A stretch of 64,000 nucleotides of DNA from Variovorax sp. WS11 (GTDB lineage Bacteria > Pseudomonadota > Gammaproteobacteria > Burkholderiales > Burkholderiaceae_C): the NCBI RefSeq assembly GCF_010499245.1, contig NZ_JAAGOW010000001.1, positions 310,001 through 374,000 of the forward strand. Reading direction: 5' to 3'. How positions within the stretch are numbered: the stretch's first letter is position 1; every line of letters starts with the position of its first letter. The notes under the pieces are model-generated. The model had not been told where the DNA came from. It ran no database searches and saw only the letters and a list, made by a program, of their open reading frames with translations. This document shows, piece after piece, positions 1 through 8,734 of this stretch. The position numbers were made by a program, and so were the translations under genes.

Positions 1-585
1 CTTGCCGCCGCGCAGCAGTTCCTGCGCATCGCTCGAATCCACGCTGACCTCGAAGCCGGCGGCCTTCAGCGCCTGCACGCTCTCGGCCAGGTGATCGAAG
101 CGCGTCTCGGGCAGGCAGCCGAGGTCGATGACATCGGCGCCGTCGGCGGCGAGCTGGTGCGCGCGCTCGACGATCTGGGCCACCGACAGCCGCGGCGCAT
201 CGACGATCTCGGCAAAGATCGCGACCCGGTACTCGCTCAGGTCGACAGGCCGCGCGCTGCGGTTGAAGTGGCGCGGCAGGTCCTTCAGTTCCTGCGGACC
301 GCGCTCCACCGGAACGCCGTAGTGCAGGCTCAAGGCGTCGACATCGCCGCGGCAGCGCCCCGGCACGATGATGCGGTCGGCCCGCCGCGGCTCGCCTTCG
401 GGTTCGGCGTCGCTGAACACGGGCGCCGCCACGCGCCGGCGGATCAGGTCGGTCGTCATGAGCGCGGCCACCTGCAGCCCGATCTCCCGCACTTCCCATG
501 TGAACGGAGCCGCCTCGATGCCGGCCAGCACCCGCGTGAGGCTGGCTTGGGCGAGGCGCCCGGTCAGGAAGACGATGTGTTCCAT
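1..585 (-). CDS. dihydropteroate synthase-like protein (DUF6513 type), C-terminus beyond window
   Basis: The visible 195 codons begin MEHIVFLTGRLAQASLTRVL and run off the left edge, so the C-terminal part is missing. Residues 1-110 match the N-terminal domain of the dihydropteroate-synthase-like proteins found in H4MPT gene clusters. After about residue 125 a TIM-barrel-like part starts (ADGADVIDLGCLPETRFDHL, then VSVDSSD). The reaction is unproven; a role in making the pterin cofactor is inferred from the company it keeps. The start overlaps the upstream flavoprotein gene by 22 bases, so the two are probably co-translated and read from the regulator side. Confidence 0.72.
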   Translation of the reverse strand, partial: MEHIVFLTGRLAQASLTRVLAGIEAAPFTWEVREIGLQVAALMTTDLIRRRVAAPVFSDAEPEGEPRRADRIIVPGRCRGDVDALSLHYGVPVERGPQELKDLPRHFNRSARPVDLSEYRVAIFAEIVDAPRLSVAQIVERAHQLAADGADVIDLGCLPETRFDHLAESVQALKAAGFEVSVDSSDAQELLRGGK

Positions 586-1229
586 GCGAGAGAGAGTTCC
601 TTCAGGCGTGCATCGAGCAAGGCTTCGAGTTCGGCCGGCGAGCAGACCACCCGGCAGAAGTCGATGCCGCGCAGCCGCTCGACGTTGTCCAGCTCGATCC
701 GCCGCGGACGCAGCGTCACCCAGTCGTGGGGCGACTTGGTGACCACCACCGGCTCGGTATCGCATGCAAACACGATGCCAGGAATGCCGAGCTTGCCGGC
801 CTGGGCGAACATGTTGGTCGGCAGCGTGTCGCTGATGCCGAACGCGCACTTGGCCACCGTGTTGCTGGTCGCCGGTGCCACCACGACGGTGTGATAGATG
901 TCGTCGTAGAGCATGCCCACCGGCACGCCGCTGGCCGTCTTGTCGCGAAACACGCGAAAGCGCGGTCTCAACGCGTCGATGTGCAGCTTGTAGATCGGCA
1001 ACACCTCCTCGGCCGCCGCCGAGAGGAACAGGTCCACCGCCGGCAGCCGCGCGGCGATCGCCAGCGACTCCTCCAGGAAATGGCCCGACCCCGTGATGCA
1101 CCAAGCGAGGCGCGAGCGCGGCGGCGCTTCGGGCAGCTGCGGCTCGCCGTCTTCGAGAGACGGGCCCGCACCGCGCGGGTCGATGGCGCCGGCATCGGAA
1201 TGCCCCGCGCCGGCCAGCCCCGACGGCAC
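564..1229 (-). CDS. flavoprotein (AfpA/DmrB-like), probable H4MPT-pathway reductase
   Basis: About 221 residues. The core begins SRLAWCITGSGHFLEESL, the typical opening of the flavoprotein fold, followed by SAAAEEVLPIYKLH, VVVAPATSNTVAKCAFGISD and PGIVFACDTEP. Family members bind FMN, and some reduce dihydromethanopterin; that activity here is inferred from the H4MPT neighbours. The start is uncertain: I chose a GTG 8 bases after the regulator stop because the frame upstream of it lies inside the regulator gene, but no good ribosome site is visible and residues 1-40 look low in complexity. It overlaps the next gene, so regulator, flavoprotein and DHPS-like gene appear to be one operon. Confidence 0.72.
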   Translation of the reverse strand: MPSGLAGAGHSDAGAIDPRGAGPSLEDGEPQLPEAPPRSRLAWCITGSGHFLEESLAIAARLPAVDLFLSAAAEEVLPIYKLHIDALRPRFRVFRDKTASGVPVGMLYDDIYHTVVVAPATSNTVAKCAFGISDTLPTNMFAQAGKLGIPGIVFACDTEPVVVTKSPHDWVTLRPRRIELDNVERLRGIDFCRVVCSPAELEALLDARLKELSLAWNTSSS

Positions 1230-1236
1230 CGCGGAC

Positions 1237-3267
1237 TCAGTCCGCCGGGGAGATTTCGATGTGGAGCTTGTGGAGTTTTCGGTACAAGGTGTTGCGGCTG
1301 ACATCGAGCGCCTTGGCGACATTGCTCACGTTCCAACGATGTTGCTCCAGCATCTGCAACAGGACCTGCCGCTCGTTGGCCTGAATCGGGTTGAGTTTGA
1401 TCGCGGGCGCCGCATCGGCGTCGCTCGCCCCTGCAGCCACTGCCTCGGCGGCGGCGGGCAGCGCAGCAGGCGCATGCGCCGCCGAGGGCGCCGGCCGCGG
1501 CGCGAGCGAGGGCAGGTGCTCCCGCGTGATGGTCTTGCCGTCGGCCAGCGCCGCGGCGCTGCGCAGCACGTGGCGCAGCTGCCGCAGGTTGCCGGGCCAG
1601 GGATGCGCCATCAGCAGGCGCTCGGCCTCGTCGCCCAGCCTGCATGCGCTGCCGCCTTCGTCCGCCAGGATGGCCTGGATCAGCTCGCGCTTGTCGCTGC
1701 GGTCGCGCAAGGGCGGCAGGTCCAGCTCGATGCCGGCCAGGCGGTAGTAGAGGTCCTCGCGGAAGCGTCCGTCGCGCACCAGGCTCGGCAAATGGCGGTG
1801 GCTCGCGCTCACGAGCTGGAAGTCCACCGGATGAGTCTCTTCGGTGCCCAGGGGCGTGACCTGCCGCTCGTCGAGCACGCGCAGCAATCGCGCCTGGAGG
1901 TCCAGCGGCATGTCGGCGATTTCGTCGAGGAACAGCGTGCCGCCGTCGGCCTGCAGGATCTTGCCGCGCCGCCCGCTGCGCTGCGCGCCGGTGAAGGCGC
2001 CGGCCTTGTAGCCGAAGAGCTCGGATTCGATCAGGGTCTCGGGCAGGCTCGCGCAGTTGACGGCGACGAAGGCGCCGTCGGCATGCGGGCTGGTTTCGTG
2101 GATCGCGCGCGCGAAGACCTCCTTGCCGGAACCGGTCTCGCCGCACAGCAGCACGGGGGTGCTGCGCGCCACCACGCGCCGCGCGGTGTCCAGGTGGGCG
2201 ACGAGACGCGCGTCCTTGAAGGTGCGGATGCTCGGCGCGTTGCGCGGGCGCGAGCCTTCGGCCCCCGCCTCGCCCAGTGCGCCCGCACCCACGGCCGTGC
2301 CCGTGCTCACCAGGCGCGCCCGCGAGGGCGCGGCAGCGTCGGACGCCGGTCGGCGCGCCACCGCGAAGAAGCGCAGCGCCGCCTTGGCGCGGTAAGCCAC
2401 GACCGGATGGAAGGACGAGGACAGGCTGCGCTGCAGGATGTCCTCGAGCGAGGTCTGGAACAGGTCGTCGATGCGCTGGCTGCGGATCTCGTCCATCGAT
2501 TGCATGCCGAGCTGGAACAAGGCGCTGCGGTTGGCCGCCAGAATGCGGCCGTCATCGCCCACTGCGAGCTTGCCCTCGTGCAGCGTGTAGACGAACTCGG
2601 GCCGGCTGTGGAAATGCATCGGATGCGCGTTCGAGAAGCGCTTATCGATGAGCCGGTTCTCGATCATGCGCGACGTCATGCCCAGCAGGACCAGCACATG
2701 CTGCTGCATCAGGCTGGAGCGGCTGGTCACGTCGAGCACCGCGATGATCTCGCCGGTCGGATCGAACACCGGCACCGCCGAGCAGGTGAGCTGCGTGAAC
2801 TGGCTGAAGAAATGCTCCTCGCGCCGCACGGAGATCGGATGCGCGGCCGCGAGGCAGGTGCCCATGCCGTTCGTGCCGGCCTCGGCTTCGCCCCAGACGC
2901 CGCCGGCATGCAGGCCCATCGGCTCGACCTCCGCCGCGAACTCGGGCGAGGACACCATGTGCACGATGACGCCATCGGTGTCGGTCAGCACCACCGCGGA
3001 CTCGGCGTCCGCGAGTTGCTGGTAGAGCGTCGTCATCTCGTAGCGCGCGCATTCGATGACGTCGGCCTGCCGGTCGCGCCGGGTCTGCAACGCTGCTGCC
3101 GTGATCACGGCCGGCTCTCGCGCGCGCCCCGGGTCGAGCTGGTACTGGTTCACGCAACGGCTCCACGAGCGCGTGACCAGGTCGTTGCCCTCTTCGTGAA
3201 AGCCTCGCCTGACGACGTCGAACACGCGATCGGCGTGCCGATCCCCTTGCCGCGGCATCAATGTCAT
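1237..3267 (-). CDS. sigma-54-dependent transcriptional activator, AcoR type
   Basis: 676 residues. An N-terminal GAF-type sensory region (about 60-210, with GVWGEAEAGTNGMGTCLAA) is followed by a PAS-like linker (about 225-300), an AAA+ domain with Walker A GETGSGKE at 376-383 and the sigma-54 contact loop GAFTGA at 423-428, a Walker B (TLFLDEIAD), and a C-terminal Fis-type helix-turn-helix (NVSNVAKALDVSRNTLYRKL). All elements of an active enhancer-binding protein are intact. It lies between two groups of H4MPT genes and is divergent to folB. Sigma-54-like promoters occur before folB and before mptG, which makes these its likely targets (inference). The inducer is unknown; AcoR relatives sense small carbonyl compounds. 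An alternative start lies 9 bases downstream. Confidence 0.9.
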   Translation of the reverse strand: MTLMPRQGDRHADRVFDVVRRGFHEEGNDLVTRSWSRCVNQYQLDPGRAREPAVITAAALQTRRDRQADVIECARYEMTTLYQQLADAESAVVLTDTDGVIVHMVSSPEFAAEVEPMGLHAGGVWGEAEAGTNGMGTCLAAAHPISVRREEHFFSQFTQLTCSAVPVFDPTGEIIAVLDVTSRSSLMQQHVLVLLGMTSRMIENRLIDKRFSNAHPMHFHSRPEFVYTLHEGKLAVGDDGRILAANRSALFQLGMQSMDEIRSQRIDDLFQTSLEDILQRSLSSSFHPVVAYRAKAALRFFAVARRPASDAAAPSRARLVSTGTAVGAGALGEAGAEGSRPRNAPSIRTFKDARLVAHLDTARRVVARSTPVLLCGETGSGKEVFARAIHETSPHADGAFVAVNCASLPETLIESELFGYKAGAFTGAQRSGRRGKILQADGGTLFLDEIADMPLDLQARLLRVLDERQVTPLGTEETHPVDFQLVSASHRHLPSLVRDGRFREDLYYRLAGIELDLPPLRDRSDKRELIQAILADEGGSACRLGDEAERLLMAHPWPGNLRQLRHVLRSAAALADGKTITREHLPSLAPRPAPSAAHAPAALPAAAEAVAAGASDADAAPAIKLNPIQANERQVLLQMLEQHRWNVSNVAKALDVSRNTLYRKLHKLHIEISPAD

Positions 3268-3312
3268 TGGAGTTCTCCGGCGCGTTCCATCGTGTCTCCT
3301 TCAGCTCATTGT

Positions 3313-3339
3313 GGTGTGCTTGCCGGCATTGCGCACACC
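3313..3339. promoter_or_regulatory. candidate enhancer site (inverted repeat) for the sigma-54 activator
   Basis: Perfect 7-bp arms GGTGTGC and GCACACC are separated by 13 bases. The centre is about 84 bases upstream of the transcription start predicted from the sigma-54-like element at 3384-3399, inside the usual range for enhancer-binding proteins. A smaller inverted repeat, CGGTG-AAA-CACCG, follows at 3340-3352. Binding is inference. Confidence 0.4.
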
Positions 3340-3383
3340 CGGTGAAACACCGAGCCCGCACCCGCCGCAGCAGCTTCGCTCAC

Positions 3384-3399
3384 TGGCCTGCATTTTGCG
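3384..3399 (+). promoter_or_regulatory. candidate sigma-54 promoter for folB
   Basis: TGGCCTGCATTTTGCG has GG and GC exactly 10 bases apart and matches 9 of 12 defined positions of TGGCACG-N4-TTGCW. The predicted start of transcription is near 3410, about 68 bases before the folB TTG codon. A divergent sigma-54 activator gene lies immediately upstream. Confidence 0.5.
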
Positions 3400-3477
3400 T
3401 TGATGCATCCCGCCCTGCGAGTCCGCCTCGCAAGAGGACACACTTTCAAACACATTCGACTCACTTGGAGACACCAC

Positions 3478-3996
3478 TTGAACAACAGCTTGCGTCCTTC
3501 CACCGGCCAACCTTCCCATGTGTCCCAAGTCTCCGCTGCCGACGCCGCCGAGGTCCCCGCACCGATGGATCTGATCTTCATCGAAGGCTTCCGCGGCGAG
3601 ACGGTGATCGGCATCCACGAATCGGAACTGCACCACGCGCAGCCGCTCCTGATCGACGTGCATGCGGGTGTGCCCCGCGCTCGCGCCTGCGACACCGACC
3701 GCATCGCCGACACGATCGACTACGGCGTCGTGCGCGAGCGGCTGCAGCGGCTCCTGGTCGAGCACCGCCTGCAACTGCTCGAGGCTTTCGCAGAGGCGAT
3801 CGCCGACATCCTCATCCACGAATTCGGCGCGAGCTGGGTTCGCGTCAAGGTCGTGAAGCCACGCAAGTTCGACGACGTGCGGTCCGTCGGCGTCCAGATC
3901 GAGCGCCACGCGCCGGCACACCCCCTGTCGAAATCGGCCCACGGCGCGACGGTTCTGAAGTTTCTCGCCAGCGGCATGGTGCCCGCCAAGCACTGA
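3478..3996 (+). CDS. folB: dihydroneopterin aldolase-like protein
   Basis: Dihydroneopterin aldolase cleaves 7,8-dihydroneopterin to 6-hydroxymethyl-dihydropterin and glycolaldehyde, a shared early step for folate and methanopterin. The FolB core runs from MDLIFIEGFRGETVIGIHESE to VRVKVVKPRKFDDVRSVGVQIE, with the typical YGVV segment. I chose the TTG at 3478 because GGAG lies 8 bases before it; the ATG at 3565 would remove 29 residues of low-complexity N-terminus. Starting any further upstream would precede the predicted transcription start. Its position beside H4MPT genes suggests a dedicated copy for methanopterin synthesis rather than the housekeeping gene (inference). A strong terminator follows. 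Confidence 0.85.
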   Translation: MNNSLRPSTGQPSHVSQVSAADAAEVPAPMDLIFIEGFRGETVIGIHESELHHAQPLLIDVHAGVPRARACDTDRIADTIDYGVVRERLQRLLVEHRLQLLEAFAEAIADILIHEFGASWVRVKVVKPRKFDDVRSVGVQIERHAPAHPLSKSAHGATVLKFLASGMVPAKH

Positions 3997-4014
3997 ACGC
4001 ACCGTGCCAGAAGG

Positions 4015-4046
4015 AGCCGGCCCAACGGGCCGGCTTTTCTTTTTTT
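4015..4046 (+). terminator. rho-independent terminator of folB
   Basis: A 9-bp GC-rich stem (AGCCGGCCC / GGGCCGGCT, loop AAC) is followed directly by TTTTCTTTTTTT. The T run exists only on the plus strand, so it serves folB and not the convergent fae gene. Confidence 0.9.
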
Positions 4047-4052
4047 GCAGGC

Positions 4053-4565
4053 CTATAGATGCGCGGCAAAGGGATGCGCCATCGTGCCCTTCTTGTCCAC
4101 CACTTCGGCGGCCGTGGGCGAGCCCGCCACGGCGCGCTGGATCGCCTCGCGCGTCGCCTGGTAGTTGTAGTCCTGGATCTTCTTGTCGTCGTCGGCCTGC
4201 CAATGGATGAACACGCCGACGCACAGGAACAGGTTGTCCGCCTCGGCCATGGGGATGGTGCCGTCCTCGACGCTGTCGGCCACCGCCAGTGCCACCGCGC
4301 GCTGCGCCGGCCCGAACATCTGCACCGCCTGCTTGGCGCCCTTGATGGTCACCTTGTTGAACATCACGGTCGGCGGCTTGGCCAGCAGATTGGGGGCCAC
4401 GACGGCGAGCAGCGAGGTGAAGCCATCCTTGTTGTTGGTCAACGCGTTCGCGAATGCCGTTTCGGCAGCGCTTCCGCGCGGGCCGATGATCAGGTCGATG
4501 TGGGCGACTTCATTGCCCTCGCCGACGAGCGATTCGCCCACCATCAGTCGATCGATTTTTGCCAT
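4053..4565 (-). CDS. fae: formaldehyde-activating enzyme
   Basis: Fae condenses formaldehyde with H4MPT to methylene-H4MPT in the cytoplasm, the entry step of the pathway. The 170-residue product has the usual family length and opens [20 protein letters not shown], followed by [22 protein letters not shown]; the conserved catalytic His of this block is His22. The ATG at 4565 has GAGGAG about 10 bases upstream; the in-frame ATG at 4583 would put that site inside the gene. It is last in the series mptG-mtdB-ligase-mch-ligase-citG-like-fae, 75 bases after the citG-like gene, which leaves room for its own promoter, although I see none clearly. Confidence 0.96.
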   Translation of the reverse strand: MAKIDRLMVGESLVGEGNEVAHIDLIIGPRGSAAETAFANALTNNKDGFTSLLAVVAPNLLAKPPTVMFNKVTIKGAKQAVQMFGPAQRAVALAVADSVEDGTIPMAEADNLFLCVGVFIHWQADDDKKIQDYNYQATREAIQRAVAGSPTAAEVVDKKGTMAHPFAAHL

Positions 4566-4640
4566 GGTCACGGGTCTCCTCAAAGGGTGAATAAGGTCGT
4601 TGCGACACCGGCCAGAACGACCAGCGCAAGGTCATGGGTA

Positions 4641-5582
4641 TCACGATCCGTGCCATCCATGAGCCGCGTCGCGCACGGGCGCCGCGCACGGCCCGATCCA
4701 GCCGGCCAGCAGCAGTGCCGCGACCGTGAAATCGGCGCTGGTTCCCGGGTTGATGCGCCCCGACTTCAGCGACAGGTCCCAGGCGGCGAAGCCGGGGTCG
4801 GCATCCAGCACCGCGCCTGCGCGCTCGCGCTCGCGCCAGGCCTGCGCCGCCGCCATGACAGTCTGTGCCACCCCCTCGCCGTGAATTCGAACAATGTGTG
4901 AATCGGCCACGCCGCTCAAACAGGCCAGGTAGAGGCGTTGCACGCAAGCCACAGCGGCGGCATCGGGCGGCGCATCGGTGGCGCCCTGCTGCCCCTCGCC
5001 GCAGGCCATTGCGCAGACCGGCGCCTCGAAGGCCAGCGCGAACAAATCAGCAAAGCCGTCGCGGTACTGCCGCGCGATGAGATCGCGGTCGGCGGCCAAT
5101 GCCATCGCGGCGCGCAGGTCCACGCTCGGCGCCTCGCGCACGTCTTCGGCCGGCGCGCTTCCCAGGCCGCCGGGGTGCGCGCGCGCAATCGCGCGATAGG
5201 CCGCGCGCGCGTCGTCGATGTCGAGGCCGGTCAGCACGGACTCGACGGCCGCATGCAGGTCCGTGCGGGTCGCAGCGCCGGGGTGTCGCTCCACGGCCAG
5301 CGCGATCGGCGCGCACAGCAGCAGGATGCCGAGGTTGGTGTTGCATCCGGCGACCGCCCAGGTCGCGGCCACGGCGCCCTCGATGCGCGCGCCCACGCCC
5401 AGGCCGGGCTCGAACAGCGGCCCCGCCGCGGCCTGCGCGCTGGCGATGAACATCGAGGCCTGCATCCCGTGCCCCGGCGAGGCCAGGCTGACGTTGCCGG
5501 GCTTGCGCACCGCGACATCGAGCCAGCAGGCCCGCAGGAACGCGGCCCGGGCGCGCTCGATCGCCGCCTGCTGCGCGCTCAT
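4641..5582 (-). CDS. triphosphoribosyl-dephospho-CoA synthase-like (CitG family) protein of the H4MPT cluster
   Basis: 313 residues resembling the CitG/MdcB family: RKPGNVSLASPGHGMQASMF, then AGCNTNLGILLLCAPIALA, and a C-terminal GRINPGTSADFTVAALLLAG. True CitG makes the citrate-lyase prosthetic-group precursor, but no citrate or malonate lyase genes are present. CitG-like genes recur in bacterial H4MPT clusters, so a step that transfers a phosphoribosyl unit or builds the cofactor side chain is a reasonable guess, not shown. The start codon overlaps the stop of the upstream ATP-grasp gene (ATGA), indicating translational coupling. Confidence 0.8.
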   Translation of the reverse strand: MSAQQAAIERARAAFLRACWLDVAVRKPGNVSLASPGHGMQASMFIASAQAAAGPLFEPGLGVGARIEGAVAATWAVAGCNTNLGILLLCAPIALAVERHPGAATRTDLHAAVESVLTGLDIDDARAAYRAIARAHPGGLGSAPAEDVREAPSVDLRAAMALAADRDLIARQYRDGFADLFALAFEAPVCAMACGEGQQGATDAPPDAAAVACVQRLYLACLSGVADSHIVRIHGEGVAQTVMAAAQAWRERERAGAVLDADPGFAAWDLSLKSGRINPGTSADFTVAALLLAGWIGPCAAPVRDAAHGWHGS

Positions 5583-6538
5583 CAGGCGCGGCGCTCCGGC
5601 GGCATGCCCTCCTGCTGGCGGCGGCGTGCCTGCGCCATCTTGCGGTCCAGCAGGTCGTCGACGATGGCGCCGGCGATGTTGAAGCGCGTCACGCGCTGCA
5701 GACCTTGCCAGGCGGCGACGCCATTGACTTCCAGCACCTGGATGCGAGGCCCGCTCGCCGCTGCGATGAGGTCCACGCCGGCGTAGTCCATGTCCAGCGC
5801 GAGCGCAGCGCGTTCGGCCAATTGCGCGAGCGGGTGCTCCAGTTCGGCCGGCTCGCAGCGCGCGCCCTGCGCCACGTTGTGCACCCAGTGCGCGCTCACG
5901 CGCCGCATCGCGGTCAGCGCGCGCCCGCCCACCACCAGCACGCGCCAGTCGAAGCCCGGTGCGGCCACCGGCGGCACGAAGCGCTGCAGATAAGCCAGCC
6001 CCGCATAGCGCGTGTCGATGTCCGGCATCGGGTGGTGCACGCCGTCGACCTCGCCCACCAGCTGCAGGTCCTTGCCCTGCGAGCCGAACAAGGGCTTGAG
6101 CACGAGCGCATGGCCCGCGGCGGTTTCGCGCATCGCGATGCGCCGGGCCTGGGCGGCGGACTCCGTCGCCCAGGTGGCGGGAGCGGGAATGCGCGCGGCA
6201 TGCAGCAGCAGGCTGGTCATCGACTTGTCCACCGAACGCTCGATCGCGCGGGCGTCGTTGTAGACCGGCACGCCCAGCTCGCGCAGCGCATGCAGCACGC
6301 CGAGACGCTTCGTCACCTGCTCGAAGCTGCCGCCGGCAATGCCGCGCACGAGCACCGCGTCGGGCAGCTCGCGCCCGTAGCCGGGAAGGACCAGGCCATG
6401 CCAGGCCGCCGTGGTGTCGATCTGGCAGGCCGCCAGGTCGACGCAGCGCCCCAGCGCGCCGCGCGCGCGCAGCGCGGCTTGAAGCTGGCGCGTGTGCCAG
6501 CCGGTCTCGTCGCTCATGATGGCCACGCGAAGGGTCAT
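5582..6538 (-). CDS. RimK-type ATP-grasp ligase of the H4MPT/methanofuran cluster
   Basis: 318 residues from MTLRVAIMSDETGWHTRQLQ. ATP-grasp hallmarks are visible: VYNDARAIERSVDKSMTSLL, HALVLKPLFGSQGKDLQLV (ATP-binding lysine and small loop), FDWRVLVVGGRALTAMRR, and the Mg-binding VDLIAAASGPRIQVLEVNG. RimK relatives add glutamate or other amino acids to carboxyl groups. In H4MPT-using bacteria such enzymes are thought to build the side chains of methanopterin or methanofuran analogues; which of the two applies cannot be told from sequence. It overlaps mch at its start and the CitG-like gene at its end, each by 4 bases. Confidence 0.82.
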   Translation of the reverse strand: MTLRVAIMSDETGWHTRQLQAALRARGALGRCVDLAACQIDTTAAWHGLVLPGYGRELPDAVLVRGIAGGSFEQVTKRLGVLHALRELGVPVYNDARAIERSVDKSMTSLLLHAARIPAPATWATESAAQARRIAMRETAAGHALVLKPLFGSQGKDLQLVGEVDGVHHPMPDIDTRYAGLAYLQRFVPPVAAPGFDWRVLVVGGRALTAMRRVSAHWVHNVAQGARCEPAELEHPLAQLAERAALALDMDYAGVDLIAAASGPRIQVLEVNGVAAWQGLQRVTRFNIAGAIVDDLLDRKMAQARRRQQEGMPPERRA

Positions 6539-7575
6539 GGCCTCACCTGCGCCTGCGATCCATCGTCCGAGGCCTCCTGCAGCCACAGGCGCCGCAGCAG
6601 CGCCATGTCGGAGGCCCCGCCGTGCCAGGTGCGGCCGCTGGCCAGACTGCTGACCCACACCTCGGCCGGGGCGAACAGCGCGCCATCGATCTTGTAGAAG
6701 TCGAACGCCGCCTCCTTGAAGATCTCCGCGAACGAACGCCCGTAGTCGCGCGAGTTGCGCGAGGGCAGCGCACGCGCCAGCGCGCGGGCCGCATCGTCGT
6801 CGCCGCGCACCGTCAGGTGCACGCGGCCGCCGTAAAGGATGGCGTCGTTGGTGCGCCCCATGGCCTCGACGCCATCGCTGCTGGGCGAAGGCAGCGGCGC
6901 GGTGGCCGCACCATCGACGATGTCCGCCAGCGCAAAGCCCAGCGCATGCGCCTTGTGCAGCGCCACTTCGAGCACGCGCGAGACCACCTGCGTCGTGCCC
7001 GCGAGGCTGGTGGTGGGCGTGAGGATCAGCGTCAGCGCGTGCGCAGGCAGGTCGCAGTCGCGCAGCAGCTTGTCGATCACGATCTTCGGCGGCGGGCGGT
7101 CGACTTCCAGCACCAGCACGCCGAATTCCGCGCGATCGCGGTAGCCCAGTTCGGCAAAGAGTTCTTCCTTGACCGCCAGCGCGCGCGCCGGACCGGAGCC
7201 GAGCGAGAAGAACTTCTTGTCGCCGGTCTCCTCCTTGCTCGCCGACAGGCTCCAGCCCGCGTACTGGCTGCCCAGGCAGGCCAGGACCGGCTGGGAGCTG
7301 CGCACGTCGAGCCAAGTGGGCCAGCCTTCGGCGCTGCCGCCGCTGCGCAGCTTCACCTGCCCCAGTCCGCCCATGCAGATCTCGCCCACCTGCAGGCCGG
7401 CCGCCACGCTGCCGCGCGCTTCGATGCCGGCATCGACGATGTGGACGCCGGTGTCGTCGCGGCGCAGCTGCACGGCCAGTGCATCGGCATCGGCCAGCAG
7501 GCGCTCGACCAGGGGCCGCGCCAGGCGGTTGACGCTCAGGCCCGCGACGGCCGCCGGCGAAGAGGTGTTGCTCAT
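6535..7575 (-). CDS. mch: methenyltetrahydromethanopterin cyclohydrolase
   Basis: Mch reversibly hydrolyses methenyl-H4MPT to 5-formyl-H4MPT, the third step of formaldehyde oxidation. The 346-residue product shows the family blocks GEICMGGLGQVKLRSGG, QYAGWSLSASKEETGDKKFF, SLGSGPARALAVKEELF, GRTNDAILYGGRVHLTVRGD and SRDYGRSFAEIFKEAAFDFY. It is slightly longer than the archaeal enzymes (about 320 residues) because of the N-terminus. The start (ATGA) overlaps the stop of the upstream ATP-grasp gene, and its own stop overlaps the start of the RimK-type gene, so four consecutive genes are coupled. Confidence 0.95.
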   Translation of the reverse strand: MSNTSSPAAVAGLSVNRLARPLVERLLADADALAVQLRRDDTGVHIVDAGIEARGSVAAGLQVGEICMGGLGQVKLRSGGSAEGWPTWLDVRSSQPVLACLGSQYAGWSLSASKEETGDKKFFSLGSGPARALAVKEELFAELGYRDRAEFGVLVLEVDRPPPKIVIDKLLRDCDLPAHALTLILTPTTSLAGTTQVVSRVLEVALHKAHALGFALADIVDGAATAPLPSPSSDGVEAMGRTNDAILYGGRVHLTVRGDDDAARALARALPSRNSRDYGRSFAEIFKEAAFDFYKIDGALFAPAEVWVSSLASGRTWHGGASDMALLRRLWLQEASDDGSQAQVRP

Positions 7576-8720
7576 GCCAAGGTCTCCAGTGATTGCAGCA
7601 GCCGTTCGCGGCCTTCGTTCAAGCGCATGCGCACCTGCCCGGCGTCGGTGCCGCCGGCGCTCAGGGTGCACACGGGGTCGTCGATGTCGAAGCGCTGGCC
7701 GGCATCGGGCAGGTCGTGGATGCCGGGCCATGCCGCCAGCCGGCGCGCTGCGGCTGCATCGAGCTGCAGCGGTCGCCGCGCGAAGACGATCTCCATGCCT
7801 TCGATGTCCTGCGCCTGGGCGGGCGTTGCCGGCGGCAGCGCGCCTTCCAGGCAGGCACGCACGTGCGCCTGCATCAGGCCCGAACCGAATGGCCGACGGT
7901 AAAGGCTCATGCTCGCCGGTGGCCTCGGGTTGACCTCCAGCACGCCGATGGCGTCGCCGTCGCGCATGAAATCCAGGCTGCACAGGCCGCGCAGCTCGAA
8001 CTCCGCGCTGAGCGCCTGCGCGATGGCCGTCACGCGGAGTGCCATGTCGGCCGCGATGGGGATGGGACCGACCGCGCCGCAGAAAACGAAGGGCCGCGTG
8101 CCGAAGCGACGCACGCCGAGTTCATTGAAGCCCAGCACATGCACGTCGCGGCCATTGGCGATGAAGGTGGCCGACATCGGCAGCCCCGCCATCTCGCGCT
8201 GGTAGTAGTGCTGCGCTGGGAGCCGCTCATCCTTCGGCCAGGGCGGGCGGCGAACATGCCAGCCGCCGCAGCCGTGCGCATCCTTCATCAACCACCCTTC
8301 GGCATCCTCGGGCGGCTCGAAGCTCACCGGCGGATGCGGAATGCGCTCGCCGGCGAGAAAGCCGAAGAACAGCGCCGGATCGCGCAAGCGGCGCACCGCG
8401 GCCGCCGCAGTGCCGATCAGCGGCAGCACGGCGGCGCCCTGCGCGAGCAGATCGGGCTCTCCCTCGAAGCCACTGCCCGCCACCCATCCCACGAGCGGCG
8501 CCCCGCCTTCACGTTCGCGCGCCAACTCGCGCAGCGCGGCCAGGACCTGCGCCGCATCGATGTGCAGGCTTCCCGGCGCGCCGATCGGCAGCCAGCGCGA
8601 GGCGGTGCGGCGCGTGTCGACGTCGCCGAACAGATCGAGCGCCACCACGTCGAAGCCGTCGTGCGCCGCCGCCTGCGCCATGGCGCGCGCGGACACGGCG
8701 GCGACGGCGAGCGTCTGCAT
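7572..8720 (-). CDS. ATP-grasp domain protein of the H4MPT cluster
   Basis: 382 residues. An N-terminal Rossmann-like part (VSARAMAQAAAHDGFDVVAL) precedes an ATP-grasp domain with GWLMKDAHGCGGWHV, HYYQREMAGLPMSATFIANG and LCSLDFMRDGDAIGVLEVNP; the C-terminal region is less conserved. This layout resembles carbamoyl-phosphate-synthase-like or PylC-like ligases and the archaeal tyramine-glutamate ligase MfnD. A role in methanofuran-analogue or methanopterin side-chain synthesis is inferred from position between mtdB and mch. It starts 15 bases after mtdB ends and overlaps mch by 4 bases. The frame is also open far upstream of this start, but that part lies antisense-free within mtdB and mptG in another frame and is not coding. 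Confidence 0.78.
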   Translation of the reverse strand: MQTLAVAAVSARAMAQAAAHDGFDVVALDLFGDVDTRRTASRWLPIGAPGSLHIDAAQVLAALRELAREREGGAPLVGWVAGSGFEGEPDLLAQGAAVLPLIGTAAAAVRRLRDPALFFGFLAGERIPHPPVSFEPPEDAEGWLMKDAHGCGGWHVRRPPWPKDERLPAQHYYQREMAGLPMSATFIANGRDVHVLGFNELGVRRFGTRPFVFCGAVGPIPIAADMALRVTAIAQALSAEFELRGLCSLDFMRDGDAIGVLEVNPRPPASMSLYRRPFGSGLMQAHVRACLEGALPPATPAQAQDIEGMEIVFARRPLQLDAAAARRLAAWPGIHDLPDAGQRFDIDDPVCTLSAGGTDAGQVRMRLNEGRERLLQSLETLA

Positions 8721-8734
8721 CGCGCGCGTTTGCC

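Noticed and set aside
91..894. Plus-strand frame over the left edge
   Set aside because: The minus strand encodes the DHPS-like protein and the flavoprotein with clear motifs; the plus frame shows none.
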